Shown one piece after another: positions 1 through 13,400 of a stretch of DNA of 64,000 nucleotides. Each line of letters begins with the position of its first letter. Position 1 is the stretch's first letter. The stretch is from Zeugodacus cucurbitae (Eukaryota > Arthropoda > Insecta > Diptera > Tephritidae), in contig NC_071670.1 of NCBI RefSeq assembly GCF_028554725.1, positions 67,741,001 through 67,805,000 of the forward strand, in the 5' to 3' direction. The position numbers and the translations under genes were made by a program. The notes under the pieces are model-generated. The model was not told the DNA's origin and did not search any database. It saw only the letters and a list, made by a program, of their open reading frames with translations.

Positions 1-3000
1 CATTCTATAGAGATTTATGGAGGTGTGTGGATGTAGGTAAAAATGATATGGAAGCTCTAACCACAAATGGTCTGCACACGCGTATATAACAGGTAAACAG
101 TTGCGGTGTTTGCAACTTTTTCGACTTTTGCAACTTTTTCGGCATTTTGTTCTTTCCATAATTCGCAATGTCGGTGTAAAAGACTATTAAAGCGCGAATA
201 GCTCGCGCATCAACTAATTGCATACACTGCAACTGGCACTCACATACACACACACACACGCGCGTACATAAAGTAGCGATCGAACACTACACTTTATAGT
301 TAGTTAGTTATGTGCATCGCAGCCAGCGGGCAACCAAAAGAGTTATTGTACATCGAAAATGCATTTTTCAAAAATTTGTAGCAAATGTTGCTGAACAAAT
401 TCTTCAAAACCAAAATAAAAACCAAATTAACGAAATAAACATGAATAAAATGAAATCAAAAGCAAGCGCAAAAAAAATAAACAAAATCGCTGACGCGCGC
501 TACTTTGGACAAGCGCTACCGACTGAACACCGACTGTCATTATAGCAGTATGCCGCTGTGCTGCTGTCGCATCGAAGTCCAGTCAGTCAGCAAAATGGAT
601 CGGTGCGTTTGGTGACAAGCGTGTGAGCGCAAATGAGCGGCGGGACCAATCAAACGCTGTTGGGCAACGGCCAACACAATCACCACCACCAGCTGGCCTG
701 TGGTGATGGCCACGAAGTTTGGCACCCACCGACGAACGCCGCATAGAGAGATAAATAAAAGGTTTCAATAAAATTGAAAATGAATGCGAAAAATTCGCGC
801 TGAGCACCAACAAAAATGCACAGCGGTGTTAGCAACGCGCAGCTAGATAATTGCTATTCTGACTAGCGTTGCCACTTTCAAAAATCTGTCTCTAACGGAT
901 TTTTAGTAAAAAGTTTAAAATTAACAAGGTTAGGTTAGATGCTATTGACGCTCAAACGTACTTAAAAAGTTTCAAACTTCCTCTGTGAAGACATGATGAA
1001 GAAGTGGATGTCAAGGATTCAATCTTAATATCAAGAAGGAAATTATTTACCCTTCTAATCTCCAACAGTTCGCATCGAGTAAAATTTGCATCCTTATATT
1101 AAGGGGAGATTTCTCAGATCCCTACTATGCATTTCCGGCCTAAGAACTGTGAAAACTGTGTTAACATAGTGGCAACACTGTATGCGTCGGCACTGGCTTT
1201 GCCTTTTAATAAATGTCGCCTTTTTGGATACAAATTAAATTGAAAACTAAGTAAAATACAAAAAACAACAAATACAAAACATCACTGGACTGAGAAGCTG
1301 GCCGAGCACAATTGACAAATTTTCGCTCTTCAACTGGGCGCGCTGCGCAAGCGCTACACTAACTTGTAAATGACGTCTTCTAGCTGCGCTGCTACGCGCT
1401 CTATGTACTGAGTCACTTTTGGTGTGTTGACTGCACGAACGGGCGCTGATCGGTCTGTTGGCCGGACGACAGGTCTCTAACGCATTTGCGCATGGCACGC
1501 CGCCCTCAGCGCTGCTAGTGATCGTGGTGAATAGCTGCAATGATAGTCGGAATTAAAGTTGTATGAATATATACAACAAGTGTTTGCCTACGCTGTTTAA
1601 CCTTCTCACATAGAATAAAAAAACGCAGATGAAAATGTAAAATGCAAAGTGAAACATTCAATTTTATCATTTTGTAGTGTTTACGCGTGCGTAGAAAGCA
1701 ACTCAAATTGAATTGAATTAAATGTAAAATAAAATGTTGTAAAACAAAAAATTAATAAAAATTATGCAAGCCATTGCGTGATCGCGTGTGAGCTGCGTGT
1801 GTGGTGCAGCAAATGTGAATTCGGCTCGCCTCGTTTGCCTCGTATTCGCGCCCTAAATCTGCTGCTCCAAATCATAACCAGCCAAGTGGCACATTACATT
1901 TGGGTGCTGTGCGGCGCCTTCGTCGTGCGGCGGCGTGCGTTTATTTATGCAACGCATCCGAAATAAACAAACAATTAACTGAAATCGTGTGATTAAAATG
2001 CCGCTGCCACACACTGGATAATCTGCGTGCGCTTCAATTAAAATTAAAAAATAAAAAAACAAAATTAAAAAGCATTTTATTGTATATACAATTATTTGGC
2101 TGCTTGCTGCTGCCGCTAAAAACATTTCGCGTGCAATAATATTAATATTAATACTAATAATAATGTTTGCCAACGTCAGCCATTATGAGCGGTAATTTTC
2201 GTATTGCTATTTTTGGCATCAAATCATAAATTATTTGCGCTTTTCTGTGTTGTGCATTAAAAAATCTACAACACCAACAAAACAGTAACACTTCCATAAA
2301 TGTACACACATTATACAAATAATAAAACAAAATTATGGCATCTTTTTGCATGTGTTTTGTACGCGCGCGCCACGCTGGCATTTTGATTGCGACCTTGAAA
2401 TATTTTCCCAATTTGCGCACGAATTGTCATGGCGGCACACCCTGCCCAAGTGGGAGTTAACACTTTTGGGTGTTTATTAATTGTGTCGCCAACTAAAGTT
2501 TCATTTCGTTTCATTGATCAATAGTGTTCCTTTATAATCATGTATATTGTGCTCGATTGCTGATCAATCGATTCACAGTTTCATTGTTGCTCCTTCTATA
2601 AGTAATATTATGAGATCGGGTTACATGACGGTTTATTGTGTCCAATTTGTTGCTGAAGAATCATAAATATGTCAAATACGTTATAATTGGCGCTTAACTA
2701 AGTCCGAAGTTCTTTCATTTATTCTTTCTTTGCACTTATTGAACAACCCTCGTAACTAAACACTTCAGCAATTTTTTTTTACTGTTTATCTATCTTCTAG
2801 TCGTAATAATGTCGTTATTCTTAAAATTTATATTTTTTCACATTTCAATTGCTCAGTGAGTTGTCGATTACCAATATGTGCTTTATAAATACTTTATTCA
2901 TTCATTTTGTGTTTTATATGTTTTCGTTTTTTACTCTTTTTGTTGTTGTATACTTTTTTTTAACTGTGATTTCGTCATGTTTTCAGTGATGTTGTTATTG

Positions 3001-6000
3001 TCACCTATGGTTGTTTGTCGCCAATTTATCGCCATCAGCAGCACCAAAAATGATAGATTTTGACGATTTTTTAACTCGCATACGTAGATACATATACGAT
3101 ATTCTTATTTTTGGTTTTTCATAGAGCTTTGAAATTTGTTCAATTTCAATTGGCGTCTCTATTTATTATGAGTTATGCTGGAGGTTTGCTTGTGTGTTTA
3201 TTGCTGTATGCCATGCCTTTTACTGTCTTGTGTTTGCGCATGTTTTGTCGCTGATAACTGACTGTCCTGTCACTGAACATAACTACTCATATATGTATGT
3301 ATGCACAACACATCACATTCAGACACTTCAGACTGGCAGTAATATTACAACAACATGCATTATTTTAAACCCCAATATGTTATATACGGAGAACACAGGC
3401 GGGCGCTGATGAAATCACACCTTACGAGCGCGCTTATTGATAAATAAGTCGTTTCGTACCACTCTATTAGGCTGGTAATGCACAGATATTTTTATGGTAT
3501 TTGCATTTGTTTTTGTGTTCTTACTTCATATGCTTCAATTTTCGTATTCTTACATAAATGTATGTATGTAATTTAGTGTTGTTGCTTTTAAGGGTCAAAA
3601 TATTTTATTTTATTTGATTTAATTTGCTTTCAAGTAAAATTCAGTTCGTTTCCTTTTTTTCCAAATCCCTTTCATTATTATAATTCGCAAATATGCATTT
3701 AAAAGTTAAAAATTGTTCGCTAACGTTTAGCAGCGAGTCGCTTCTATACTCGACTATACTTGATGGGTCCTTTTCGTGTGATGTAACGACTCTGTATTTT
3801 TTCAAAAGTTATAAAAAAAGCTATTTATGCGTTAAATAACTTATTCAAATAACATATTTAATTTGTTTTGCTTATTGATTCGTCAAGTCGTCGCTACTTG
3901 CAACGAGCTGTATTAATTTGCCTAACTCGTTACGCAAATTGTTTATTTGCAATTTAAATTAAAAACTTTACTTGTGACCGATCCAAATTAAGATAGCGTG
4001 TGATTTATACTTTGTGCTAGATTATTCGCCGAAATTTGTGTCCATCAAAAGCTGAGTGTGTGTGTGTATGTAGCTGGTAGGAACAATATGGCAATCAGTA
4101 TGTGATTTTAACGCACCAAATTTTTAATTGGTTATCGCCAATTTGAATTTTTAAATTATGTGTGTTGAATGCCAATTACTTGTGAATGTACAATTTAAAA
4201 CTAGAAAACCGTTGAGTGTACGAGGGTGGTACAATGTGTGCTTGAAGTTCTAAATATTCAGCATGCATTAATGATTCCACGTTCTTCGTAGGGTTAGAAA
4301 AAATTATATAAAAAAAGCCCACGAGAGATCCAATAAACTCCCGCGAGCTTCGATTTCAATGAAAACAAAATAGGGGTGACCCGGTACTTATTTGAGATAT
4401 GTTAAGAAATATCCCGACACAATTGAAAGTGAGAATCAGCACTCCCGTATTAATTTTGGGCATCCAATCATTAGAAAAAATAAGACAACCTTCCCTACAA
4501 ACTCTTCAAAGGCGACTTGAAGGTGAATATACAAACTTTGAGAGTTTGAAATTTCCTTGGGAATAGAACAATTTCAATCTATTAAACATCCCGGAAATTT
4601 CATGGATCATGTAAGTGCAGATCAGATCTCACAAATTTTTCTAAAAAGTGATAGTCAAATCAACAAAGCATTAGGATCAACTATACTATAACTGAGTTTG
4701 GATTAAATTTGAATAGAATTGAAAATTTTAAGACATTCCTCTCTGAACTAAAATTGTCTCCACCAAATCACCTAAAATACAGTATATATGCATTCAAAAA
4801 TACATATGTACTCGTATATATGGGATTATGTCGCAATTTCCCAAAATATAAACACATCAACGCCATTAAATTGTTACATAAAAATTTTCTCAACCAACCA
4901 ACCATTTGCTCATTCAAAGATTTAAATGTTTTCTATTGCTGACAAGCGTCTGCTGAAATTTTAATGTTTGCAAATTAAAGAAAAAAGTATTAATTTCAGC
5001 TAACAACAAATGCATTAATAACGAAAGTTGAAAAAAGAAAACAACAACAACAAAGAAAAGAGAGAAAAAAACATCAAAGAGCAAAACATATTTAACCTAC
5101 TAAAATTAAATTTCTCATTGTGTGCGACTTGTGCGAAAATGTCCAGCAATAAATGCGGCCAAATGGGGAAATTGCCAAAAAATTATTACAGCAGTCGATT
5201 ACTTGGCACATTTTCAAAGAATATGCGCACGTTCAGTCGTCTTATTTATGTATGCACCAACGTACATGAGTCTCTACACATGTTTTGACAAATGTATAAT
5301 GTCAAAAATATTAAGTTTGCTCGAAAATGGGTTTAACGCACGGGGAAATTCATTGCAGTTGTTTTAAAAATATTTAATTATATTATGAGTTTTAGTGCTA
5401 TGGGTCTGACCTTGAGAGATTTGAAGTGACGTAGACCTATTTTATGATACGTCTATGGATATAAGGAAGTTTGGGGGGCCAAACTTGACAATTTCATTTG
5501 GCTCCAAGCTAAAGTCTTTTCCTAAATTCAATATTCGAGTATTGTTCTCATTTTTATTATGAAAAGGAAAAGGTTCAACTCAACTTTTTTTTTGAAATTT
5601 TGAAAAAGTTTGGGAATCGCTGAGCCATACAGTTTATTCCCCTGCAGTCCTAACACGGCCACGACAGCTGTTTTGATGTTTAAAATTCTGCTAGGAAAAT
5701 GTCATTGCGCACATATGGAAAATGTAGAGTATTGGAACGATCTCAGCTTGCAGCTGCAAACTATTGATGAGCAATTCCCTACCGTCGACGCCTAACCGCC
5801 AACTGAGTACACAAATAATGCACAACAATGTATTTTTATTTAGCAATAGACTAAAACAATGTTTATCCATTGGCACTTCTCACTTCTAATAATTTTAATG
5901 GCTTGCTTGTGCTTGTCATTGTCGCTCATGACAACTATTAATATTGGCGGAAGTGATTTTCAAACGTATTATACACCGATTTTCCTAGTTTTGTGAAAAT

Positions 6001-7461
6001 GTGCGGATATTTTCTGATCTTATAAATTTGTGGATTAGTTTGGCGAGACTGTCATTTGTCACAGATGCTACAAGCAAAACAACACGTCAGTTGGTAATAT
6101 GTGTATGATTTAAATGGATTTAGCATAAAAAGATTTTAAGTTTTCAACAGCTTAAGTTGGAGACTACTAATAATATTTTCTACGTTAATATGCGGGAAAT
6201 TGATTGTATTATTTTCATAAAACAATATTGTTGCTCCTTTGCATTATTTGAACTAAATTGGAGCACTCGCTATTGTTTGCATTAAAAATATATACAAAGG
6301 CATCAAAACACAGAAATAATAAGGAGAAAAATCCGTACCATTATTTAGTTGTTTATTTAAAGGCGCAAAACCGCACCACACATAATAGATTTATTTAAAA
6401 GGTGGTTGCGGTTTGCTTGGGAAATAAATTAAAAAGCTAAAATTGACCACTTGTACGTTTCTAAATATATTTTTTATGTGCGCGTAAATTTGCTCGTTCA
6501 TTTTAATAATGTAAACATCCATAGAAAGTAAACAGTTTAAAACACCATTAAAAAGCATGTTTTTTCCACCAATGTGTTATTTAATACAATATAAAATAAA
6601 ATGATTCACTATGTGGACTGATATAGATGGCGCCCCCCATTCTCTTTATTATCATTAAACTCTTCCGGCTTTCTTTGCGTTTTTGTTTCGTTTCGTCGAG
6701 TTGCCGGTAACTGTTGCACATTCGTTCACAAAGTTACTCGTTCATCGCTTTTGTCTGCCGTGGAACAATGTTTACAATTTTTTTAATTTTTCATTTATTT
6801 ATTTTATTTTATTTTTATCATACGTGTTTCTGTCAATATTTATCTATTTACAGCATTTGTTGTACAAACTATCGCTGTACTTTCTTATGACTAATAAATG
6901 TATGGCTATGCAGTAATTTTGTAGGCATTCTATGACAGGGTGGTCACCAAAGCAAATAAATTAGGAGCTATTGATCAAATGTGTAAAGGGAACAGAAATA
7001 TCTAGGATTACAATAAGGTCTTAAACGGAGTGAAATGCTAACTAATATAAGCGAAATTATTAACTGAGATTTTAAAAGACTAAAATTAGGATGTACACAG
7101 GGTGGCGCCTAGTATATATGTAATGACTAATATATAAATATTGTTTTTTCTTCAAAATGTGTATTTTTTTCTCTTTACTAACAAACTTTGTACTTTACTT
7201 TGAATGGTAAATCCAATTAGTTCCTTAATTCATGCGAAATTTTGCTGTTTCATATTTGAAGAACTGTTGAATTATTGTTTACAAGCCATACAAAGGCAAA
7301 TTTTAATGTTGTGATAAGAAAACGTTTAAGGAAAGTAGTAAAATTAAGCCGATACGAAATACATACTAACAATGATATTATTACTCACGTCTGTAATATT
7401 TCATTAATAATTTTTATTTTAATAATTTTTTAATTTCATTAATATTTTTTTCATTTTGTAG
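1..7461. other. Upstream non-coding region of rok
   Basis: No convincing protein-coding gene is visible. Three GC-richer patches (about 480-860, 1180-1540 and 1780-2030) stand out from AT-rich surroundings and could be promoter, 5' UTR or enhancer DNA of rok. The first contains a TCAGT initiator-like sequence near 580; the second contains a perfect AP-1 type site TGAGTCA near 1410. The missing first coding exon of rok, which should end with two bases of an Arg-like codon, was looked for and not recognised here, so it may be upstream of the window or too short to identify. From about 2100 to 7400 the DNA is AT-rich with only chance-length ORFs. Confidence 0.5.
633..746 (+). CDS. Possible 37-aa small ORF in GC-rich upstream island
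   Basis: The ATG at 633 sits in a fly-like Kozak context (GCAAATG) about 50 bases after a TCAGTCAG initiator-like motif. It opens a 37-codon frame starting MSGGTNQTLLGNG, with a His-rich run, and ending at TAG 744-746. No family is recognised. It could be an upstream ORF in a 5' UTR, the start of a first coding exon (a GT lies inside it after the Cys-Gly codons) or chance. The opposite strand also has an open frame here, so composition alone may explain the openness. Confidence 0.15.
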   Translation: MSGGTNQTLLGNGQHNHHHQLACGDGHEVWHPPTNAA

Positions 7462-10400
7462 CGCCCAAGCATTGGAGCGTGAGATGCGTGATCCACACAG
7501 TATTTGCAATATCGACTGCCTACTGGACACAGTGACTGCGCTGGTTAACGATTGTGATCATGAATCATTGAAGCGTCTGAAGAATATCGAGCAATATGCC
7601 AGCAAATGTAAGTCGACACAACAACAATTGCCTACATGTGTTGGCGCACGGAGCTAATTGTTTCTTTTACTCGTTTTTTCATTACAGATAAGCCGGTGTC
7701 AAAGCAGATTTGCCAGCTGCGTATGAATGTCGAAGATTTTGATTTCATCAAATTGATCGGCGCCGGCGCCTTTGGCGAGGTGCAACTAGTGCGACATAAA
7801 TCCTCGCGGCAAGTGTACGCCATGAAGCGGCTATCCAAATTCGAAATGATGAAGCGACCCGACTCAGCCTTCTTCTGGGAGGAGCGTCACATTATGGCGC
7901 ACGCCAACTCAGACTGGATCGTGCAACTGCACTTCGCATTTCAGGACGCCAAATATTTGTATATGGTCATGGATTATATGCCCGGTGGCGATATTGTCTC
8001 GCTGATGTCCATGTATGAGATACCGGAGAAGTGGGCAATCTTCTATACGATGGAGGTTGTGCTTGCGCTGGATACTATCCACAATATGGGGTTTGTGCAT
8101 CGTGACGTGAAGCCGGACAATATGCTGCTCGATCATCACGGGCACTTAAAGTTGGCCGATTTCGGCACCTGTATGCGCATGGGTCCCAATGGCTTGGTGG
8201 TGTCGAGTAATGCTGTCGGCACGCCGGATTATATTAGTCCTGAGGTGTTGCAATCGCAGGGTGTAGATAATGAGTACGGGCGCGAGTGCGATTGGTGGTC
8301 GGTTGGTATTTTTCTCTACGAAATGCTTGTGGGCGACACACCATTCTACGCCGACTCACTTGTGGGCACGTACGGCAAAATTATGGATCACAAGAACTCA
8401 TTGAGCTTCCCCGCAGAGGTGGAGATTAGTGAGAGCGCCAAATCGTTGATGCGCGCGTTCCTCACCGATCGCACACAGCGTTTGGGGCGCCATGGCATCG
8501 ACGAAATCAAGGCGCATCCGTTCTTCAAAAACGACACTTGGACGTTTGACAATATACGCGACAGTGTGCCGCCAGTAGTGCCCGAGTTGTCATCAGATGA
8601 CGATACGCGCAACTTCGAGGATATCGATCGCGACGAGTCACCGGAGGAGGTGTTTCCCACACCGAAATCGTTTGATGGCAATCATCTACCTTTCATTGGC
8701 TTCACGTATACAGGTGAGTAGTAGTGACAGTGGTGAATATGTTGAACAAAAATGTTAACATTTTCTTACTTTGCAGGCGACTACCAGTTGCTCACCAACG
8801 ACACGGTCGACGCCGAGGCGAAGGAGTCGGCGAATACGATCGCCAACCACAATCACCGACATCGTCCATCCAATTCAAACGAAATCAAACGGCTCGAAGC
8901 ACTGCTCGAACGCGAGCGAAATCATTCCGAAACGCTGGAGAAGCAAGACAAAGCGCTGCGTCAACAAATCGAATTGATTAGTAAGCGTGAAGCTGAATTA
9001 CAGCGCATCGCCTCGGAGTATGAAAAAGACTTGGCACTTCGCCAACACAACTACAAAGTGGCCATGCAAAAAGTCGAGCAGGAGATAGAGCAACGTAAAA
9101 AGACTGAGACAATGCTCGCCGACGCGCAGCGCAATCTGGACAACGAGCAGAAGATACGCACACGCGAAATGAACAACAATCTGCATCACAACGAGAAGAT
9201 CGTCACGCTGGAGAAACAGCTGAAGGAAATGGAGGAGAACTTCAAAAACGAGAATGAGCACGTGCAGAAGCTCAAGAAGCAAGTGGCCGAATTGGGTCTG
9301 TCACAGCAGGAGTTGGAAGGTAAACTGGCGCAAACGCAGGCATTGAATGCCACGTTACATGCGCAAAAGGAAGCGCTGCAGCAAGAAGTGGCCGAAACGC
9401 AAGCGCTGCTGGCGCAAGAGAAAAATTCCCGCTCGCAGCTGAAGGAGCAGGTGAAGGAGTCCGAGAATAAACTGCAAACCATATCGAATGACTTGGAACG
9501 CGTAGCGCAACGCGAGCAGCAAGCGCACGAGGACAATCGCGTGTTAAACGAAAAGATCTCCGATCTGGAGAAGGCGAATGCTAGTCTGGACTTTGAGCTC
9601 AAAACCTTGCAGAGTCGCTATCAGCAGGAAGTGAAAGCGCACCAAGAGACCGAGAAGTCGCGTATGCTAAGCCGCGAAGAGGCGAATCTGCAGGAGGTGC
9701 GTTTGTTAACAAATCCTAAAGTTTAGTCAAAAGACAAGTAATTATTATTTACTCTATTTTTTCCAGGTAAAAGCGCTACAAACCAAGCTGAACGAGGAGA
9801 AATCCGCGCGCATTAAGGCCGACCAAAATTCACAAGAGAAGGAGCGGCAGTTGAGCATGCTGTCGGTGGATTATCGTCAGATACAGCAACGCTTGCAAAA
9901 GCTCGAGGGTGAATGCCGTCAAGAGACGGAGAAAGTCATGGCGCTGCAGGCGCAGATCGAACAGGAGAACTGCAAAAAGAACACACTGAAATCCCAACTC
10001 AGTTTGCAGAGCAGCGAGGTGGCGCACTTGAAATCTCGTGAAAATCAACTGCAAAAGGAAGTCAGCTCCTTGCGCGAGGCTAAGCGCAAATTCGAAGAAG
10101 AGATTTCACAAATCAAAAACACATTGAATAAGGAGATTCTCTTGAAGCGCGAATATCAGGATCAACTCGAAGCCGAACAGTATTTTTCACGCCTCTACAA
10201 GACGCAAGCAAACGAGCATCGCGAAGAGATATCGGAGCGTTGTCGTGAGATACAAGATCTGAAGGAGGAACGCACATCGCTGAAGCACCAAGTGCAAGTG
10301 GCTGTGGCGCGTGCAGACTCCGAAGCGTTGGCACGGTCAATTGCTGAAGAGACTGTCGCCGATTTGGAGAAGGAAAAGACAATCAAGGAGTTTGAGTTGA

Positions 10401-13400
10401 AGGACTTCATGACCAAATATCGCAATGAATTGGCAGCGAAGGAAGCGGCTCTGTCAACAGCGAAGGAAACCGAAACCGAGTATGTCAAGAAATTGAACCA
10501 GAAGAACACGGAAACGGACGAACTCTTGCAACAGCAAAAGAAACTGCAAGATGATATGTCGCAACTACGTGTCAGCAAGGACGAAGAGCTCGCCAAACTG
10601 AAGGAGAAACTGCAAACCGAAATGCTGCTGAAACAAGTCGCGGTGAACAAGCTGACGGAAGTGATGAATCGGCGCGACACGGACTTGCAAAGTGAGTCGG
10701 TTATCCTTAGGCGATTTGTGCAATACGAAAATTCCAAAAAATATTTATTAAACGATTTTATTTTTAATTTTTATTGCAGAACAAAAAGGCAAAGCGCGCT
10801 CATCCGCCGAGTTGCGTAAGAAAGAGAAGGAAATGCGTCGTCTGCAACAAGAGCTCTCACAAGAGCGCGAGAAGTACAACCAACTGTCGCTCAAACTGCA
10901 AGACGTGCAGAGTCAGATCATCGAAGACGGTCATGTGAGTCTACACGTGTTGTTTCTTAATATTCTTCTTAATATAATTTCTAAGCATGTAAGAAGAACA
11001 CAACATTTATACAATCACGTTTCTTTGCAGATCAAGCAAAAGCTACAAATGGAAATCGACTGCAAAGCCACGGAAATCGAGCAGCTGCAGTCGAAGCTCA
11101 ATGAAACCGCCTCACTGTCATCAGCCGACAATGATCCCGAAGACACCCAGGTGCTTGTAAGTCTAAAATATCTTAACTGTAAACATTATGGAGTGCTGTT
11201 ATTAATTTATATTTATTCGTTTTATGCTAGGACTCGGTGTTCGAGGGCTGGTTGAGTGTGCCAAATAAGCAGAATATACGCCGTCACGGCTGGAAGCGGC
11301 AATATGTGATTGTGTCATCGCGCAAAATTATCTTTTACAATACCGAAATCGACAAACAGAATACAATCGATCCTGTGCTTATATTAGACTTAAGGTGAGT
11401 GCGCACGAGGCGTTCTTTTTTTCATAGAAAAAATAAAATATTATTTTATTTGCTTTAATTTATTTGCAGCAAAGTATTCCACGTGCGTTCTGTGACGCAG
11501 GGTGATGTGATACGCGCCGATGCCAAAGAGATACCACGCATTTTCCAGCTACTCTATGCCGGTGAGGGCGAAGCGCGTCGTCCCGACGAACAAAATCAAT
11601 TGGATATTAGTCAGTTGTTGGCGGACGAACGGCCCAGCACCATTATGTATAAAGGTGTGTTGGCTTAAATTAGAGTTTTGTCTCTCTTTTATTTACAGTT
11701 ATTCCATTCTCTCTGCTTTAGGTCACGAGTTCGTGCACATAACGTATCATATGCCAACGGCCTGTGAGGTCTGTACAAAACCATTGTGGCACATGTTCAA
11801 GCCGCCAGCGGCGTATGAATGTAAACGGTGAGTGTATATTTATGTAAATTACTTAATATTGTTTTTGCATTATTAAAAAATTAAAGCATACTTTTAGGCG
11901 CCAACACAAGTACTGTTAGAAATAAAATGAAATAATTTATAAATCAATAATTCAAAGTGAAAATAGTAATAATAAAAGTTCGAATTCGAATAAAGCATAG
12001 CAATATTCGAAATTCAAAGTTAAATTACCAAATTTTTAGAAATATCTTCTTTTGTTGCTCTCGTAAATTTATCTAAAAACTGCTTTCCATTCCAGTTGCC
12101 GCAACAAGATCCACAAGGAGCATGTAGACAATAATGATCTGCTGGTGCCGTGCAAACTGCACCACGATCCACATACTGCCAAAGAAATGCTGCTGCTGGC
12201 CGGCACGCCCGACGAGCAACATCTGTGGGTGACACGTCTCTCCAAGCGCATACAGAAGTTCGGCTACAAGGCTAACTCGTCATCGAACAACAATAGTGGC
12301 GGCGGTGATGGCAGCAAAATATCGCCAAGGTGAGCCCACACAGACTTTTTAATTAATTATTATAGTAGATAACACTGTACAACAATCGGCTGGGTATTGG
12401 ACCAAATTCCTTTTTTTTTTTTGGGAGATTGAGTCAAGTAAAAAAATTATATTCTCCGATTTTCGACTTTTTCGTCAAGCTAATATGACAGATGCTATGA
12501 AGGGTCAAAGTTTGATCTTCGAAAAAAATAAAAAAATTTATTTCGAAAAATACTTACGTATATATTATTGAATAAGACGATTTTTCGTTATATCTATATT
12601 TTGGATTTTTTAGTATTTAATAATAATTTTTAAAAAAGTCATTTTTTCGAACTTCGAGTATTTCGAAAAATACTTATGTGTATATCATTGAATAAGAAGA
12701 TTTGTCGTTATATCTATATTTTGCATTTTTTAGTATTTAATAATAATTTAAAAAAAAGTCGTTTTTTCGAACTTCGTGTTCAAATATTTCGATTTTGGAA
12801 ACTAACTTCGAAAATCGGAAAAAGTAAAAGAGTCAATTTTGTCGTATAGTGTAATTATATACATATGTACATATATGAATATTTTTTGCAACATTCATGC
12901 CTTCAACTTACTGCTTAGTACTTACACACATGCAAATATTTAATGTTTTGTAATTACATTTACAGCATACATACATACTTATTGAACTCATGCAAATAAT
13001 ATTTATACTAAAATCATGTTTTTTTTTTCAATTTCTTTTTCTACTTTTATTTTCGTGTGTGTTTTGCTTAACGACTGACTGCATTGACTGATTGGCAAAA
13101 AAAAAAAACAATTTTTGGTAAATGCAAATGTGTAACCTGTAACCCGCAATCCTCCAAAAACAAAAAAAAAACGACAACAAACAAAATTCCTCCAAAAATA
13201 TTTTGACTGTGCTATCAAATCGTAACCATCAATCATCTATCAACAACAATCACCAAACCAACATATCGCCATCATTCTGCTACTATCCTAACGCCTCCAT
13301 ATATATATACGACCATCGCGTTCATTTCACCTCTATCGCATTCTGTACGCCTCCCCTCCACCCACATATTGTGCCTCATCCTGTGCGCCGGCGCAGCCAA

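Noticed and set aside
312..545. 77-codon plus ORF
   Set aside because: Asn/Lys-rich composition typical of AT-rich non-coding DNA.
540..725. Minus-strand ORF with a hydrophobic N-terminus resembling a signal peptide
   Set aside because: Overlaps a plus-strand open frame in a GC-biased island; no stop-to-start or splice support distinguishes it from chance.
5610..5795. ORF ending YWNDLSLQLQTIDEQFPTVDA
   Set aside because: The start codon is not ATG at its 5' end, no splice sites or homologue are recognised, and length is near chance.
9186..10737. Long minus-strand ORFs (9186-9602, 10195-10737) opposite the rok coiled coil
   Set aside because: Ser/Phe/Cys-rich antisense frames are the expected shadow of Glu/Lys/Gln-rich coiled-coil codons on the plus strand.
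11151..11156. Alternative rok donor at 11151 (GTGCTT)
   Set aside because: Also in frame, but the GTAAGT six bases later is a much better donor; both would give a near-identical protein.
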